Program-made: the position numbers and the translations under genes
Notes under the pieces: model-generated
The model's database searches: none
Told to the model about the DNA's origin: nothing
The model's input: the letters and a program-made list of their open reading frames with translations, nothing else
From: an uncultured Pelagibacteraceae bacterium
Lineage (GTDB): Bacteria; Pseudomonadota; Alphaproteobacteria; Pelagibacterales; Pelagibacteraceae
DNA length: 58,666 nucleotides
Assembly: GCA_902566365.1 (NCBI GenBank)
Contig: CACFIH010000001.1
Span: forward strand, 104,537-163,202
Direction of reading: 5' to 3'
Shown here: piece after piece, positions 46,822 to 56,877 of the stretch
Layout of the letters: each line of letters starts with the position of its first letter
Position numbering within the stretch: the stretch's first letter is position 1

Positions 46822-47823
46822 ATGGGTAAAAAAATTTTTTCAGGTGTTCAGCCTACTGGAAATCTCCATTTAGGAAATTATTTAGGTGCGATTAAAAATT
46901 TTGTTCATTTGAGTAATGATATTGATAACAACTGTATTTTTTGCGTAGTTGATCTTCATTCAATCACAGTAAAACAAGATCCAAAAGAACTTAGAAATAA
47001 TATAAGAGAAACAGTAGCAACTTTTGTAGCAAGTGGCATAGATCCAAAAAAAAGTATTATATTTAATCAATCTAGAGTGTCAGCTCATTCTGAAGCAGCT
47101 TGGATTTTTAGTTGTGTTGCTAGAATGGGATGGTTAAATAGGATGACCCAGTTTAAGGAAAAAGCAGGTAAAGATAAGGAAAAAGCTAGCATAGGACTTT
47201 TTTCTTACCCAGTTCTAATGGCAGCAGATATTTTACTTTATGATGCTACTCATGTACCTGTAGGTGATGACCAAAAACAACACTTAGAGCTTTGTAGAGA
47301 CATAGCCCAAAAATTTAATAATGATTTCCAAATTGATGACTTTTTTAAAATACCTGAGCCATTAATACAAAAACAATTTTCAAGGATAATGAGTCTTAAA
47401 GATGGAACAAAAAAAATGAGCAAATCAGATTTATCAGATTTCAGTAGAATAAATTTAACAGACAGTAGTGATGAAATTATTAATAAGATTAAAAAAGCCA
47501 AAACTGATATTATGCCCATGCCAGTTTCTCAGAAAGAGCTAGAAAAAAGATTGGAAGCAAAAAATTTGATTGGTATTTTTTCCAGTATTGCGGATATTGA
47601 CCTAGAAAAAATAATTAAAAGGTATTCAGGGAAAAATTTTTCCGAATTTAAAAAAGATTTATCACAAGTAATAGTTGATAAGATTTATCCAATATCAAAG
47701 GAAATTAAGAAACTAATGGGTGACACGGTCTATTTGGATAAAATTTTGAGTGATGGATGTGATAAAGCTAGTGAAATTGCTTCAAAAAAAATAAAAAAAA
47801 TTCATGAAATTATGGGTTTTTAA
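46822..47823 (+). CDS. trpS: Tryptophanyl-tRNA synthetase TrpS
   Basis: A 333-residue class-Ic synthetase. The [18 protein letters not shown]-type motif is near residue 11-24, [14 protein letters not shown] and [11 protein letters not shown] follow, and the KMSKS motif is KKMSKSD. Length is standard. It follows murJ closely and is separated by 55 bases from nfu. Confidence 0.98.
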   Translation: MGKKIFSGVQPTGNLHLGNYLGAIKNFVHLSNDIDNNCIFCVVDLHSITVKQDPKELRNNIRETVATFVASGIDPKKSIIFNQSRVSAHSEAAWIFSCVARMGWLNRMTQFKEKAGKDKEKASIGLFSYPVLMAADILLYDATHVPVGDDQKQHLELCRDIAQKFNNDFQIDDFFKIPEPLIQKQFSRIMSLKDGTKKMSKSDLSDFSRINLTDSSDEIINKIKKAKTDIMPMPVSQKELEKRLEAKNLIGIFSSIADIDLEKIIKRYSGKNFSEFKKDLSQVIVDKIYPISKEIKKLMGDTVYLDKILSDGCDKASEIASKKIKKIHEIMGF

Positions 47824-47878
47824 ATAATTTTTTCCAATAACAAGTTTTAATTTATAAATTAATCATTATATATAAATC
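47824..47878. promoter_or_regulatory. nfu leader with a perfect 16-base palindrome
   Basis: A 55-base gap before nfu holds TTAATTTATAAATTAA (47847-47862), a perfect palindrome, about 17 bases before the ATG. It could be an operator or an AT-only hairpin. In DNA of this composition such palindromes occur by chance now and then, so it is flagged weakly. Confidence 0.3.
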
Positions 47879-48418
47879 ATGTTTGTTCAAACTGAAATTA
47901 CGCCAAACCCGAATTCGTTAAAGTTTAAACCTGGAAAAACTGTTTCAAACTTTGGATCGTTCGAAATTACAAAAAAAGATGAGACAAATAATGAATTAAT
48001 TAGAAATTTACTGTCAATAAATGGTGTGGAAGGTGTTTTCTTAGGAAAAGATTTTATTTCAATTAATAAATCAGATGGTCATGATTGGGATGAAATTAAA
48101 CATATTGTAATTTCACTTATTAATGATTTTTACCTAAGCGGAAAAGATTTTGTTATTGATAAAAGTCGTAAAGAAATCTCTGAAGACTTTGAAGAAATAG
48201 AATTAAGGATTATAAAAATTCTAGATCAAAAAGTGAGACCAGCTGTTGCCAAAGATGGAGGTGATATTAAATTTAAGGAGTTTAAAAATGGTGTGGTAAA
48301 AGTTCAATTACAAGGAAGTTGTTCTGGCTGTCCAAGTTCAACAATGACATTAAAACAAGGGGTTCAAAATTTACTATGTCATTATGTACCGGAAGTAAAG
48401 GAAGTGGTTGCAGTTTAA
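47879..48418 (+). CDS. Fe-S cluster carrier protein Nfu (NifU-like)
   Basis: A 179-residue scaffold/carrier. The N-terminal Nfu domain begins FVQTEITPNPNSLKFKPGKTV, and the C-terminal NifU domain carries GSCSGCPSST with C148 and C151 that bind a 4Fe-4S cluster. It delivers clusters to apo-enzymes. The neighbours do not suggest a specific client. Confidence 0.96.
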   Translation: MFVQTEITPNPNSLKFKPGKTVSNFGSFEITKKDETNNELIRNLLSINGVEGVFLGKDFISINKSDGHDWDEIKHIVISLINDFYLSGKDFVIDKSRKEISEDFEEIELRIIKILDQKVRPAVAKDGGDIKFKEFKNGVVKVQLQGSCSGCPSSTMTLKQGVQNLLCHYVPEVKEVVAV

Positions 48419-48421
48419 GTT

Positions 48422-49468
48422 ATGAGAAAAAAAAGCAAGTTACTAAAAATTTTTGATCAAAGTGATATTGGTTCATTACCAAGAATATTTTTATCAAGCA
48501 TAATTATAATTTTATTTTTTTATTCAGCTCCAAAAATAATTAATTATAAAAGTAACGAGTTTCATAATAAATCTAAGGAAGTCTTGGTGTATACTCTAAA
48601 TAATGAGATTAAAAGCGGTGAAACAAAGATACTTGATGAAAGGGATTTATTAGTTGATATTTTTACCTTGAATGATTTAGAGACGGATACGGTAAGATTA
48701 AACGCTTCTACAATAAAACAACTATTTGAAGATACCGATTATAAGCTAAAAGATGTAAGGGAAAAAAAATTAGTTAAGCCAGTGGCATTAACTTTACTTC
48801 CCGCTGAAATAAAGTTAATTGAAAATACTGAGAAACGAAAAGAGTTTTTTATACAAATAATTTTGCCATTAATTTTAAAGGAAAATAACAATATTAGGTT
48901 AGATAGAAAAAGATTATTTAGTATAATTAATAAGAGTAATAACACAAATTTAGAAAAAAAGTGGTTAGAAAAAAAATATAAACAATATGGAATTCCATCA
49001 AGGGATCTATCAATTTTAAAAATAAGAATGGATGAAATACCGGTTTCTCTTGCAATAGCACAAGCTGCAAAAGAAACGGGGTGGGGAACATCTAGATTTG
49101 CCCAAGAAGGAAATGCCCTGTTTGGTCAATGGACTTGGTCAGGCGAAGGTTTGAAACCAAAAGACTCTGATAAAAACGAGGGACATAAAGTTATGAAATT
49201 TAATGTTCTTCAAGCATCTGTTAGAGCCTATCAAAGAAATTTAAATACGCATTCATCATATCAAGAATTTAGAAAACAAAGAGCTAAACTAAGGGATGAG
49301 GGAAGGCCTCTTAATAGTATTATACTTTCAAAATTTTTAAATCAATATGCCGAAACTGGTAATCAGTATGTTGAAGTTTTACAAAAAATTATTACTCAAA
49401 ACAAACTTCAAGATTTTGATGACGCTAAATTATTACCCTCAAGTGTAGAGCTTGAAAGTTTAATTTAA
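48422..49468 (+). CDS. Bax-like glucosaminidase/peptidoglycan hydrolase
   Basis: A 348-residue protein with one N-terminal transmembrane segment (about residues 22-42, IFLSSIIIILFFYSAPKI) and a C-terminal glucosaminidase-type domain: IPVSLAIAQAAKETGWGTSRFAQEGNALFGQWTW, with the catalytic Glu in AKETGWG, and a RAYQRNLNTHSSYQEFR segment. This is the Bax family pattern of periplasmic lysozyme-fold enzymes. It is 4 bases after nfu and convergent with the deacetylase gene. Confidence 0.88.
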   Translation: MRKKSKLLKIFDQSDIGSLPRIFLSSIIIILFFYSAPKIINYKSNEFHNKSKEVLVYTLNNEIKSGETKILDERDLLVDIFTLNDLETDTVRLNASTIKQLFEDTDYKLKDVREKKLVKPVALTLLPAEIKLIENTEKRKEFFIQIILPLILKENNNIRLDRKRLFSIINKSNNTNLEKKWLEKKYKQYGIPSRDLSILKIRMDEIPVSLAIAQAAKETGWGTSRFAQEGNALFGQWTWSGEGLKPKDSDKNEGHKVMKFNVLQASVRAYQRNLNTHSSYQEFRKQRAKLRDEGRPLNSIILSKFLNQYAETGNQYVEVLQKIITQNKLQDFDDAKLLPSSVELESLI

Positions 49469-49469
49469 T

Positions 49470-50525
49470 TTAATTCACAGTAAATTGAGTTCCAAACCAT
49501 CTCCATTTTCCATTATCATTTAATGAACAATTGATCCTTCCTCTTCTAGGAAGGAAAGGTTCATTTATGTTAATAATGAGAAAATTCTTTTTAAATTCTA
49601 AATTAGATTTTTTCCAATTACCACCATCATTTGAGTAACAATTAATATTATTAATATTTTCTTGCTCTTCAAAAAATTCAACAATTAATTTTGGTGGATT
49701 ATTGTTTTTATTTAATTTTTTTTGCTCTGGTTTCAAAGACCTATATTCTAAAGGATTATAATTAATTAAAGATTTAAATCTTTTTAGTTCTCCGTATTTT
49801 TCATTAATTGGAAATCGTGGTAACTCAAACTTATCTTTATTAATATCAATTATTCCAGAATGTTGACCAAAAGCAATATCAAAATTCTTTGAAATGTAAT
49901 TTTTCATAAAAAGTGAATACTCACCAAAAGGATATGAGAAAATTGGTGGTATGTAGCCCAGTTCCTTGTTAAAAATTTTTGATGCAGTTTCAATGTCATT
50001 AATAAAGTCTGACTCGTTCATATCAATTAAATATTCATGGGTATGCGAATGATGACCAATAAATCCTATCTCAGAATTATCTATTTCCCTAATTTCATCC
50101 CAAGTCATATAACCTTTTTTTCCTACAGGCTCTGTTGATACAAAAAGAATAAATGGAATTTTATTTTTTTTAAGGTATGGCCATGCTTCATTATAAAATG
50201 ACTTAAAACCATCATCAATAGTGATCAAAATTTTTTTTTCAGCTTTAGGTTTTTTATATTCTTCGATAAAAAGTTTTGGATTATAGAAATTAAAATTAAG
50301 ATTATTTATAATATCTATTTGTTGTATAAAAATTTCCATTTTAATATTTGTAGATGGATATTTATTTTCGTTAAATCGATGATACATTAGTGATAAAATA
50401 CCACTATCTTTAGAATAATATTTGCTATTATTTTCTTCTGAACTAGAATTATTTATAATTGATAAATTTAAAATGAATAAACTTATAATAGACGCTACAA
50501 AAGATGAAATTTTTTTCATGATCAT
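49470..50525 (-). CDS. Polysaccharide deacetylase-family protein (secreted)
   Basis: A 351-residue secreted protein with a hydrophobic signal peptide. The NodB-homology domain has MYHRFNE, the ITIDDGFKSF motif with metal/catalytic Asp pair and GHHSHTHEYL with the zinc His pair, then FSYPFGEY. The C-terminal ~80 residues form a separate beta-rich extension. Start is ATG 50525 or 50519 (MKK). Its 5' end overlaps the start of tsaB on the other strand by about 47-53 bases. Confidence 0.9.
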   Translation of the reverse strand: MIMKKISSFVASIISLFILNLSIINNSSSEENNSKYYSKDSGILSLMYHRFNENKYPSTNIKMEIFIQQIDIINNLNFNFYNPKLFIEEYKKPKAEKKILITIDDGFKSFYNEAWPYLKKNKIPFILFVSTEPVGKKGYMTWDEIREIDNSEIGFIGHHSHTHEYLIDMNESDFINDIETASKIFNKELGYIPPIFSYPFGEYSLFMKNYISKNFDIAFGQHSGIIDINKDKFELPRFPINEKYGELKRFKSLINYNPLEYRSLKPEQKKLNKNNNPPKLIVEFFEEQENINNINCYSNDGGNWKKSNLEFKKNFLIININEPFLPRRGRINCSLNDNGKWRWFGTQFTVN

Positions 50526-50859
50526 AGATAATAATGATTATTATAATATTACTTATGAAAATAGTAAAAATAATTATGAAAAATTAATAATTTTAATCAA
50601 TGAATTTTTGAAATCCAAAAGTTTAAATTTAGACAAAATTTCAGAAATTTATATTAATCGTGGTCCTGGTAGTTTTGCTGGAATAAGAAATTCATTAGCA
50701 GTTGTAAAAGGTATTTTTTTGGTAAAAAAAATTGACTATTACTGTTTTAGCTTTGATGATTTTAGGGCTGAAAATATGGTTAAATATGAGAAAATACCAG
50801 ATCTATGTAAAAAATTTAAAATCAAAAAAAATTTGATTAATCCACTTTATTTGAGTTAA
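50473..50859 (+). CDS. tsaB: Short TsaB (tRNA t6A synthesis, ASKHA fold)
   Basis: From ATG 50473 the protein has 128 residues: MNKLIIDATKDEIFFMII corresponds to the family start ILAIDTA, and INRGPGSFAGIRNSLAVVKGI to the GPGSFTGLR motif. TsaB pairs with TsaD and TsaE to make t6A37. The usual C-terminal half (total ~230 residues) is nearly absent, with the stop soon after NLINPLYLS. Either SAR11 uses a short TsaB or the gene is truncated. The longer frame to 50422 lies within the deacetylase gene and is not chosen. Confidence 0.8.
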   Translation: MNKLIIDATKDEIFFMIIDNNDYYNITYENSKNNYEKLIILINEFLKSKSLNLDKISEIYINRGPGSFAGIRNSLAVVKGIFLVKKIDYYCFSFDDFRAENMVKYEKIPDLCKKFKIKKNLINPLYLS

Positions 50860-50867
50860 AATTGAAT

Positions 50868-51287
50868 ATGTCTGAAACAATAGAACAAAAATGTTTATCA
50901 AAAGGAGTAAAACTAACTGATCAAAGACGAATTATTGCGAAGATAATGTCTGAAGCTAAAGATCATCCTGATGTAGATGAACTTTATAAAAGAGTATCCA
51001 AAATTGATTCAAAAATAAGCATCGCGACAGTTTACAGGACTGTAAAATTATTTGAGGAGTCTGGAATTATTACTAAACATGCATTTAAAGGTGGTAAAGC
51101 TAGATATGAACAATTAAATGAAGGTCATCATGATCATTTAATTGATGTAAAGACAGGTGAAATAATTGAATTTGTTGACGATGAAATTGAAAAATTGCAA
51201 AAAAAAGTTGCAGAAAAATATGGTTATAAGTTAGTTGACCATAAACTTGAATTATATGGAGTTAAAATAAATTCAAAAGATGAGTAA
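50868..51287 (+). CDS. fur: Fur-family metal-responsive repressor
   Basis: A 139-residue protein from ATG 50868 (a TTG 6 bases upstream is less likely). The winged helix is in KLTDQRRIIAKIMSEA to ISIATVYRTVKLFEESG; the metal region is EGHHDHLIDVKTGEIIEF. No C-x-x-C pairs for a structural zinc are present; only one Cys is seen near the start. Directly before miaB, which it overlaps by 8 bases, the conserved alphaproteobacterial order. Confidence 0.95.
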   Translation: MSETIEQKCLSKGVKLTDQRRIIAKIMSEAKDHPDVDELYKRVSKIDSKISIATVYRTVKLFEESGIITKHAFKGGKARYEQLNEGHHDHLIDVKTGEIIEFVDDEIEKLQKKVAEKYGYKLVDHKLELYGVKINSKDE

Positions 51288-52608
51288 AAAAATATTTGTC
51301 AAAACATTAGGTTGTCAAATGAATGAATATGACTCCAATCGTATATTAGATACCGTTAAAGAAATAGGATTTGCCAAAACAGAAAATCTTGAGGAAACAA
51401 ATTGTTATTTACTAAACACCTGTCATATTAGACACAATGCTAAAGAGAAAGTTTATCATGAAATTGGAAGGATAAAAAAAAAATTTGAATTTAAAAAAAA
51501 ACCTTTTGTTATAGTAGCTGGTTGTGTAGCACAAGCTGAAAATGATGAAATGTTAAAAAGAGAACCATATATAGATTTAGTAATTGGTCCACAAGCTTAT
51601 CATAAAATAAATAACAAAATTGAAGAATTCCTAAACAAACAAAAAAAAATGGAAGAAACAAATTTTGATGCAGAATCAAAATTTAATTATCTTAACCAAA
51701 TTAAAAATAGTTCTAGCAAAGTTTCATCTTTTTTAACTATACAAGAAGGTTGTGATAAATTTTGTCATTTTTGTGTAGTTCCATTTACAAGAGGTCCTGA
51801 ATATTCTAGATCTTTTAAAGAGATAATTAGCGAGGCAAAAATTTTGTCACAAAATGGAGCTCGAGAAATTATTTTGTTAGGACAAAACGTCAATGCATAT
51901 AAAAATGAAAATTATAGATTATCAGATTTAATTTTTGAAATAGAGAAAATTCCTGAGATAAAAAGAATAAGATACACAACCTCTCATCCTATAGATATGA
52001 CAGATGACTTAATTGATGCCTATAAGTTTTCAGAAAAATTGATGCCGTTAGTACATTTACCTGTCCAAAGCGGATCTGATAAGGTCTTAAAATTAATGAA
52101 TAGAAAACACTCAATAAGTGATTACTTGAAAATATATGAAAAACTTAAAACCATAAACTCGAATATTAAATTTTCTAGTGATTTTATAATTGCGTATCCC
52201 GGTGAAGAAGAGGAAGACTTTAACAAAACTTTTGATTTGATAAAAAAAGTAGGATTTATAAATTCTTATTCATTTATATTCAGTCCCAGACCTGGAACTG
52301 TAGCATCAAACTTAAATCTTATTGAGAGACAAATATCTCAGAACAGACTAGAAAAAGTACAAAAGGAATTATTTGACAATCAAATTAAAGTGAACAAATC
52401 TCTTGAAAAAAATGAAATTAAGGTACTTGTTGAAAACAGAATTAATCAAAGTAATAAGTTTTTTGGGAGGTCTGAATACATGACTTCCGTGATATTTGAT
52501 GCTAATGATAATGATGTAGGAAATATTATTAATGTTAAAATAAACAACAGTAATCAAAATACTTTATTTGGTGATAGTGTAAAAAAATCGGAACAAAAAG
52601 TGGCATAA
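51280..52608 (+). CDS. miaB: tRNA-2-methylthio-N6-dimethylallyladenosine synthase MiaB
   Basis: A 442-residue radical-SAM methylthiotransferase. The N-terminal domain has KTLGCQMNEYDS, NTCHIR and GCVAQAE with three Fe-S cysteines; the radical-SAM motif is CDKFCHFC, followed by VPFTRGPEYSR. A TRAM domain ends the protein. It shares its overlap with fur and is 2 bases from phoH. Confidence 0.97.
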   Translation: MSKKIFVKTLGCQMNEYDSNRILDTVKEIGFAKTENLEETNCYLLNTCHIRHNAKEKVYHEIGRIKKKFEFKKKPFVIVAGCVAQAENDEMLKREPYIDLVIGPQAYHKINNKIEEFLNKQKKMEETNFDAESKFNYLNQIKNSSSKVSSFLTIQEGCDKFCHFCVVPFTRGPEYSRSFKEIISEAKILSQNGAREIILLGQNVNAYKNENYRLSDLIFEIEKIPEIKRIRYTTSHPIDMTDDLIDAYKFSEKLMPLVHLPVQSGSDKVLKLMNRKHSISDYLKIYEKLKTINSNIKFSSDFIIAYPGEEEEDFNKTFDLIKKVGFINSYSFIFSPRPGTVASNLNLIERQISQNRLEKVQKELFDNQIKVNKSLEKNEIKVLVENRINQSNKFFGRSEYMTSVIFDANDNDVGNIINVKINNSNQNTLFGDSVKKSEQKVA

Positions 52609-52610
52609 AT

Positions 52611-53612
52611 TTGAGTAATATAATTAAAAAAAATATTCAATCTTCCCTTAAGTTTGTTTATTCAGAAAATAATTCGCTTAGTGTTATATTTCATGAAAAT
52701 GATTTACTAATGGGTGTTGTAGGCGAATTTAATAAAAATTTAAAAGAATTGGAGAAAATTACTGGTGCAAGTATTTATTCTAGAGGAAACTCTATATTGA
52801 TTAAATCATCATCAGATAAAAATGAAATTATAAAAAATGCTATTCAATTTTTAGTAAATCAATTTATGAACAATGGGAATATTGAGCAAAAAGATATTTT
52901 ATCTTCCGTTGATCAATTTATGATTAATGAAAAAGTAAAAAATTCTAATGTAACAGATATAATTAAAACACCAAAAAAATCTATTATTCCAAGATCAGAA
53001 AAACAAAAAGAATATGTAAGAGCATTAAGGCAAAGCCAGATAATAATTTCAGCAGGGCCGGCTGGAACAGGAAAAACATTTTTAGCAGTAGCGATAGGTT
53101 TAACCATGTTACTAGAAAAAAAAATTGAGAGAATAATTTTGTCTAGACCAGCTGTAGAAGCAGGTGAGAGGCTTGGTTTTTTACCAGGTGATATGAAGGA
53201 AAAAGTAGATCCTTATCTCAGACCATTATATGACTCTCTGTACGATTTGTTTCATTTTGAAAAAATACAAAGAATGATAGAAATTGGTGATATTGAAATT
53301 GCTCCGTTAGCGTTTATGAGAGGAAGAACACTAAAAAATTCCTTCGCAATTTTAGATGAAGCACAAAACGCTACAGATACTCAAATAAAAATGTTCTTAA
53401 CTAGGATTGGTGAAAATTCAAAAATTGTTGTTAATGGTGATCCTTCCCAAATTGATTTGCCTAATAAAAATATATCAGGTTTAGATAGGTCAAAAAAAAT
53501 ATTGTCAAATTTAGATGAAATAAAAGTCGTAGATTTCGATCATTCAGACGTAGTAAGACATCCTTTGGTCTCAAAAATTGTTAAAGCTTACAATAATAAT
53601 GATAAAAGTTAA
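52611..53612 (+). CDS. PhoH-like ATPase (YbeZ)
   Basis: A 333-residue PhoH family P-loop protein. TTG 52611 is the only credible start, 2 bases after miaB. A small N-terminal KH-like region (about 20-105) precedes the ATPase with Walker A GPAGTGKTF (about residues 149-157), LSRPAVEAGERLGFLPGD and FAILDEAQNA. YbeZ partners YbeY in rRNA metabolism. The last 14 bases overlap ybeY. Confidence 0.96.
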   Translation: MSNIIKKNIQSSLKFVYSENNSLSVIFHENDLLMGVVGEFNKNLKELEKITGASIYSRGNSILIKSSSDKNEIIKNAIQFLVNQFMNNGNIEQKDILSSVDQFMINEKVKNSNVTDIIKTPKKSIIPRSEKQKEYVRALRQSQIIISAGPAGTGKTFLAVAIGLTMLLEKKIERIILSRPAVEAGERLGFLPGDMKEKVDPYLRPLYDSLYDLFHFEKIQRMIEIGDIEIAPLAFMRGRTLKNSFAILDEAQNATDTQIKMFLTRIGENSKIVVNGDPSQIDLPNKNISGLDRSKKILSNLDEIKVVDFDHSDVVRHPLVSKIVKAYNNNDKS

Positions 53613-54069
53613 TGTTTTAACAGAAGACAAATCTTGGTCAAAAAAGATAAAAAAAAAAGAGATATTCTTTAACGAAGTTTGTAAAAAATTTCCAAGAAAA
53701 TTTCAATTTTTAAAACGCAAAGCATATTTTACTCTTTTACTGTCTAATAATAGAAAAATTAAAAGATTAAATAAAAAATTTAGAAATAAAGATAAACATA
53801 CTGATATTCTCTCTTTTCCTTTTGATCCTTCTGAAAATAAAAGTAGAAGTTTTGACGATATCTACCTGGGTGACATTATTGTAAGTTTTAATTATATCGA
53901 TAAACCAAAAAATCTAACTTTAAAAAAATTTAAAGAAAAAACTATTAAAATTTTTATTCATGGTTTTTTACATTTATTAGGTTACGATCATATTAAAAAT
54001 AAGGATTATAAAAAGATGTTATGTGCGGAAGAAAATATTTTTAACTCAATTAAAATATTATTAAATTAA
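53599..54069 (+). CDS. ybeY: Endoribonuclease YbeY (rRNA maturation)
   Basis: A 156-residue metalloprotein from ATG 53599. The zinc motif H-x3-H-x5-H is HGFLHLLGYDH at residues 121-131. The HTDILSFPFD segment earlier is the family's second mark. YbeY processes the 16S 3' end with YbeZ. The usual corC gene downstream is missing: lnt starts 1 base later. Confidence 0.96.
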   Translation: MIKVNVLTEDKSWSKKIKKKEIFFNEVCKKFPRKFQFLKRKAYFTLLLSNNRKIKRLNKKFRNKDKHTDILSFPFDPSENKSRSFDDIYLGDIIVSFNYIDKPKNLTLKKFKEKTIKIFIHGFLHLLGYDHIKNKDYKKMLCAEENIFNSIKILLN

Positions 54070-54070
54070 G

Positions 54071-55618
54071 TTGAAAAAAAAATTTGTAATTGAAATTTTA
54101 TTATTATTTATCTTAGGCGGTTTAACTTCTCTGAGCCTTCCGCCGTTAAATTTTTTTTTATTAAATTTTTTTACATTTAGCATTTTTTTTAGTTTTCTAT
54201 TTAAGAAATTAAATGTTGAAAAAAAGAAAATAAATTTTTTTTTCTATGGATGGTTTTTCGGTTTTGGATATTTTATTACGAATTTATATTGGATAACAAT
54301 ATCTTTAACTTTTGATGAAAATTTTAGATATTTAATTCCAATTGCTTTTATATTGATACCATGTTTTCTAGCGACATTTTACGGACTTATTTCTCTATTT
54401 TTTAATTTTTTTAATCCAAAAAACATTTTAAGTGCTTTTTTTTTATTTTCAGTTTTATTTGGGATTCTTGAATTTGCCCGTGGAATAATCTTAAGTGGTT
54501 TTCCTTGGAACTTAATAGTTTATAGTTTTTCAAAAAATCTAAGCTTTATCAATATTGTATCACTTGTCGGAACATACTCTTTAAACTTAATTGTGGTTAG
54601 CTTTTTTATAGCACCAGCAATTTATATTTTAAGAAAATCTAAAAAAGAGATTGTAATATGTTCTGTTTTAATAGTCTTGCCTATTATATTTTTTGTGTAT
54701 GGGAATATAAAAAATCAGGAATTCAAGAATAAAGATCTTAAAAAAATCCCATATACAATTAGAATAATTGGATCGAATATAAGTCTTGAAAGGTTTTATA
54801 ACAATTCCTCGCCAGAAGCTGTAATTAATGAACTTATCACAATAAGTTCACCTACTTTAAATAAAAAAATATTTTTTTTATGGCCGGAAGGCATTATTCC
54901 AAATACATATCAAGATGAATTGTATTTATATGATTATATTTTCAAAAAAAATTTCGATGATAACCATATAATAGGTTTAGGAATTACACATAAAAAATCA
55001 AAAAATGATATATTAGAGTTTTATAATTCTTTTTCGATATTTGATAATAAACTTAATTTAATCGAAAATTATTACAAAAATAATTTAGTTCCTTTTGGAG
55101 AGTTTCTACCACTTGAAAATATTTTAAATATAATTGGTTTAAAAACAATAACCAATGACTTTGGTTCTTTTACCAAAGGTGATGAAAGAAAAGTTATAAA
55201 TATAAAATATGGATCATTACAAAATTTAAAATTTTTACCTCTTATTTGTTACGAAATTATTTATAGTGGAAATCTATCAAACAATTATGATTTTGATTTC
55301 ATAATAAATATTTCTGAAGATGGATGGTTTGGAAAATCTATAGGTCCTAAACAGCATTTTACGCATAGTATATTTAGGGCTATAGAAACTGGAAAATATG
55401 TTCTTAGGTCTTCTAATAATGGGAAGTCAGCAGTAATTAATCCAATTGGAGAAACAGAAAAACAGATTGATTATGGTATTTCTGGTTATATTGATTTTGA
55501 AAAAAAAAGAGATTTTAAAAAAACCTTTTTTTCCATATATGGAAATAAGATTTTTTTAATATTAATTTTATTGTATATTATTTTGACAATTTCATTTAAT
55601 AGGATCAACAATGAATAA
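54071..55618 (+). CDS. lnt: Apolipoprotein N-acyltransferase Lnt
   Basis: A 515-residue membrane enzyme from a TTG start 1 base after ybeY. About seven hydrophobic segments make up residues 1-210, followed by a nitrilase-like domain with the catalytic Glu in FLWPEGIIP, and the Cys in [10 protein letters not shown]. It N-acylates the lipid-modified cysteine of lipoproteins such as the four predicted in this window. The stop overlaps metK by 8 bases. Confidence 0.96.
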   Translation: MKKKFVIEILLLFILGGLTSLSLPPLNFFLLNFFTFSIFFSFLFKKLNVEKKKINFFFYGWFFGFGYFITNLYWITISLTFDENFRYLIPIAFILIPCFLATFYGLISLFFNFFNPKNILSAFFLFSVLFGILEFARGIILSGFPWNLIVYSFSKNLSFINIVSLVGTYSLNLIVVSFFIAPAIYILRKSKKEIVICSVLIVLPIIFFVYGNIKNQEFKNKDLKKIPYTIRIIGSNISLERFYNNSSPEAVINELITISSPTLNKKIFFLWPEGIIPNTYQDELYLYDYIFKKNFDDNHIIGLGITHKKSKNDILEFYNSFSIFDNKLNLIENYYKNNLVPFGEFLPLENILNIIGLKTITNDFGSFTKGDERKVINIKYGSLQNLKFLPLICYEIIYSGNLSNNYDFDFIINISEDGWFGKSIGPKQHFTHSIFRAIETGKYVLRSSNNGKSAVINPIGETEKQIDYGISGYIDFEKKRDFKKTFFSIYGNKIFLILILLYIILTISFNRINNE

Positions 55619-56780
55619 TTTAAAAAATTTTCTTTTTACAAGTGAATCTGTTTCTGAGGGTCATCCAGATAAAGTTTCTGATAGAATTTCTGATATGGTA
55701 GTGGACACATATCTTTCTGCTGACCCTTATTCTAGAGTTGCATGTGAAACACTCACAACTACAAATAAAGTTGTTTTAGCAGGAGAGGTTAGAGGGCCAA
55801 ATATAGATAAAGATGAGCTTATTTTAAAAGTAAGAGATTGCATCAAAGATATTGGATATGATCAAGAGGGCTTTACTTGGAAGGATGCAACCAGAATTGA
55901 AAGTCATTTACATTTACAATCAGCAGATATCGCAATGGGTGTAGACTCATCTGGAAATAAGGATGAAGGCGCTGGAGATCAAGGAATTATGTTTGGTTAC
56001 GCGTGTGATGAAACTGACGTTTTAATGCCAGCACCTATACATTACTCTCATCAAATTTTGAAAAAAATGGCTCAAGACAGAAAATCTGGAAAACTTAAAG
56101 ATATTGAACCTGACTCAAAAAGCCAGGTAACATTCGAATATGTTGATGGAAAACCAGTAAAAGTAAAATCTGTCGTCATTTCATCACAACATTCTAAAGA
56201 TATAAATCAAAAAAATGTAAGAGAATTATTGAGACCATATATGTTAAATTCTATACCAAAAGAGTTTATGGAAGATTTTAAAGATGAGAATTTTTATGTT
56301 AATCCAACTGGAAATTTTGTTATTGGTGGTCCCGACGGTGATTGTGGTTTGACAGGTAGAAAAATCATTGTTGATACATATGGTGGTGCAGCTCCACATG
56401 GTGGAGGAGCCTTTTCAGGTAAAGACCCAACAAAAGTTGATAGATCAGCAGCTTATGCAGCAAGATATTTAGCAAAAAATATTGTAGCATCAAAAATTAC
56501 TGACAAATGCTTAATTCAACTTGCTTATGCAATTGGCGTATCTAAACCATTATCAATTTATGTAAATTTATTTGATAAAGATGTTGAAAAAAACAAATTT
56601 ATTTCTGATAAAATAAATGAAAATTTTGACTTAAGTCCAAGGGGTATTAGAGAAATGTTAGAATTAAACAAACCAATATATGAAAAAACAGCTGCTTATG
56701 GTCATTTTGGCAGAGCACCTGAAAAAGATGGAGCTTTTTCATGGGAAAAAACAGATAAAATAAGTGTTTTTTCCAAATAG
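55611..56780 (+). CDS. metK: S-adenosylmethionine synthetase MetK
   Basis: A 389-residue enzyme making SAM from methionine and [35 protein letters not shown] and [19 protein letters not shown] are the signatures. The ATG overlaps the end of lnt, so no SAM riboswitch can sit directly upstream. A terminator follows 57 bases after the stop. Confidence 0.99.
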   Translation: MNNLKNFLFTSESVSEGHPDKVSDRISDMVVDTYLSADPYSRVACETLTTTNKVVLAGEVRGPNIDKDELILKVRDCIKDIGYDQEGFTWKDATRIESHLHLQSADIAMGVDSSGNKDEGAGDQGIMFGYACDETDVLMPAPIHYSHQILKKMAQDRKSGKLKDIEPDSKSQVTFEYVDGKPVKVKSVVISSQHSKDINQKNVRELLRPYMLNSIPKEFMEDFKDENFYVNPTGNFVIGGPDGDCGLTGRKIIVDTYGGAAPHGGGAFSGKDPTKVDRSAAYAARYLAKNIVASKITDKCLIQLAYAIGVSKPLSIYVNLFDKDVEKNKFISDKINENFDLSPRGIREMLELNKPIYEKTAAYGHFGRAPEKDGAFSWEKTDKISVFSK

Positions 56781-56836
56781 TTTTGATTGATTAATTAAAA
56801 ATCTTTAATATATTCCGAGAACATTGTTGAATTATC

Positions 56837-56863
56837 AAAATGGGCTTTGGCCCATTTTTTTTT
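56837..56863 (+). terminator. Rho-independent terminator between metK and nusA
   Basis: TGGGC (56841-56845) pairs with GCCCA (56850-56854) over TTTG, extended by four A-T pairs with the AAAA before and the T-run after (56855-56863). It separates metK from the nusA-infB unit. The 97-base gap holds nothing else recognisable. Confidence 0.9.
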
Positions 56864-56877
56864 GGTGTAAATAAACT

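Noticed and set aside
50862..50867. TTG start of fur six bases upstream of the ATG
   Set aside because: The ATG at 50868 gives the usual fur N-terminus; the upstream TTG adds only two residues.
55560..55611. A SAM riboswitch in front of metK
   Set aside because: The metK ATG overlaps the end of lnt, so the upstream DNA is coding and no aptamer-like helix pattern was seen.
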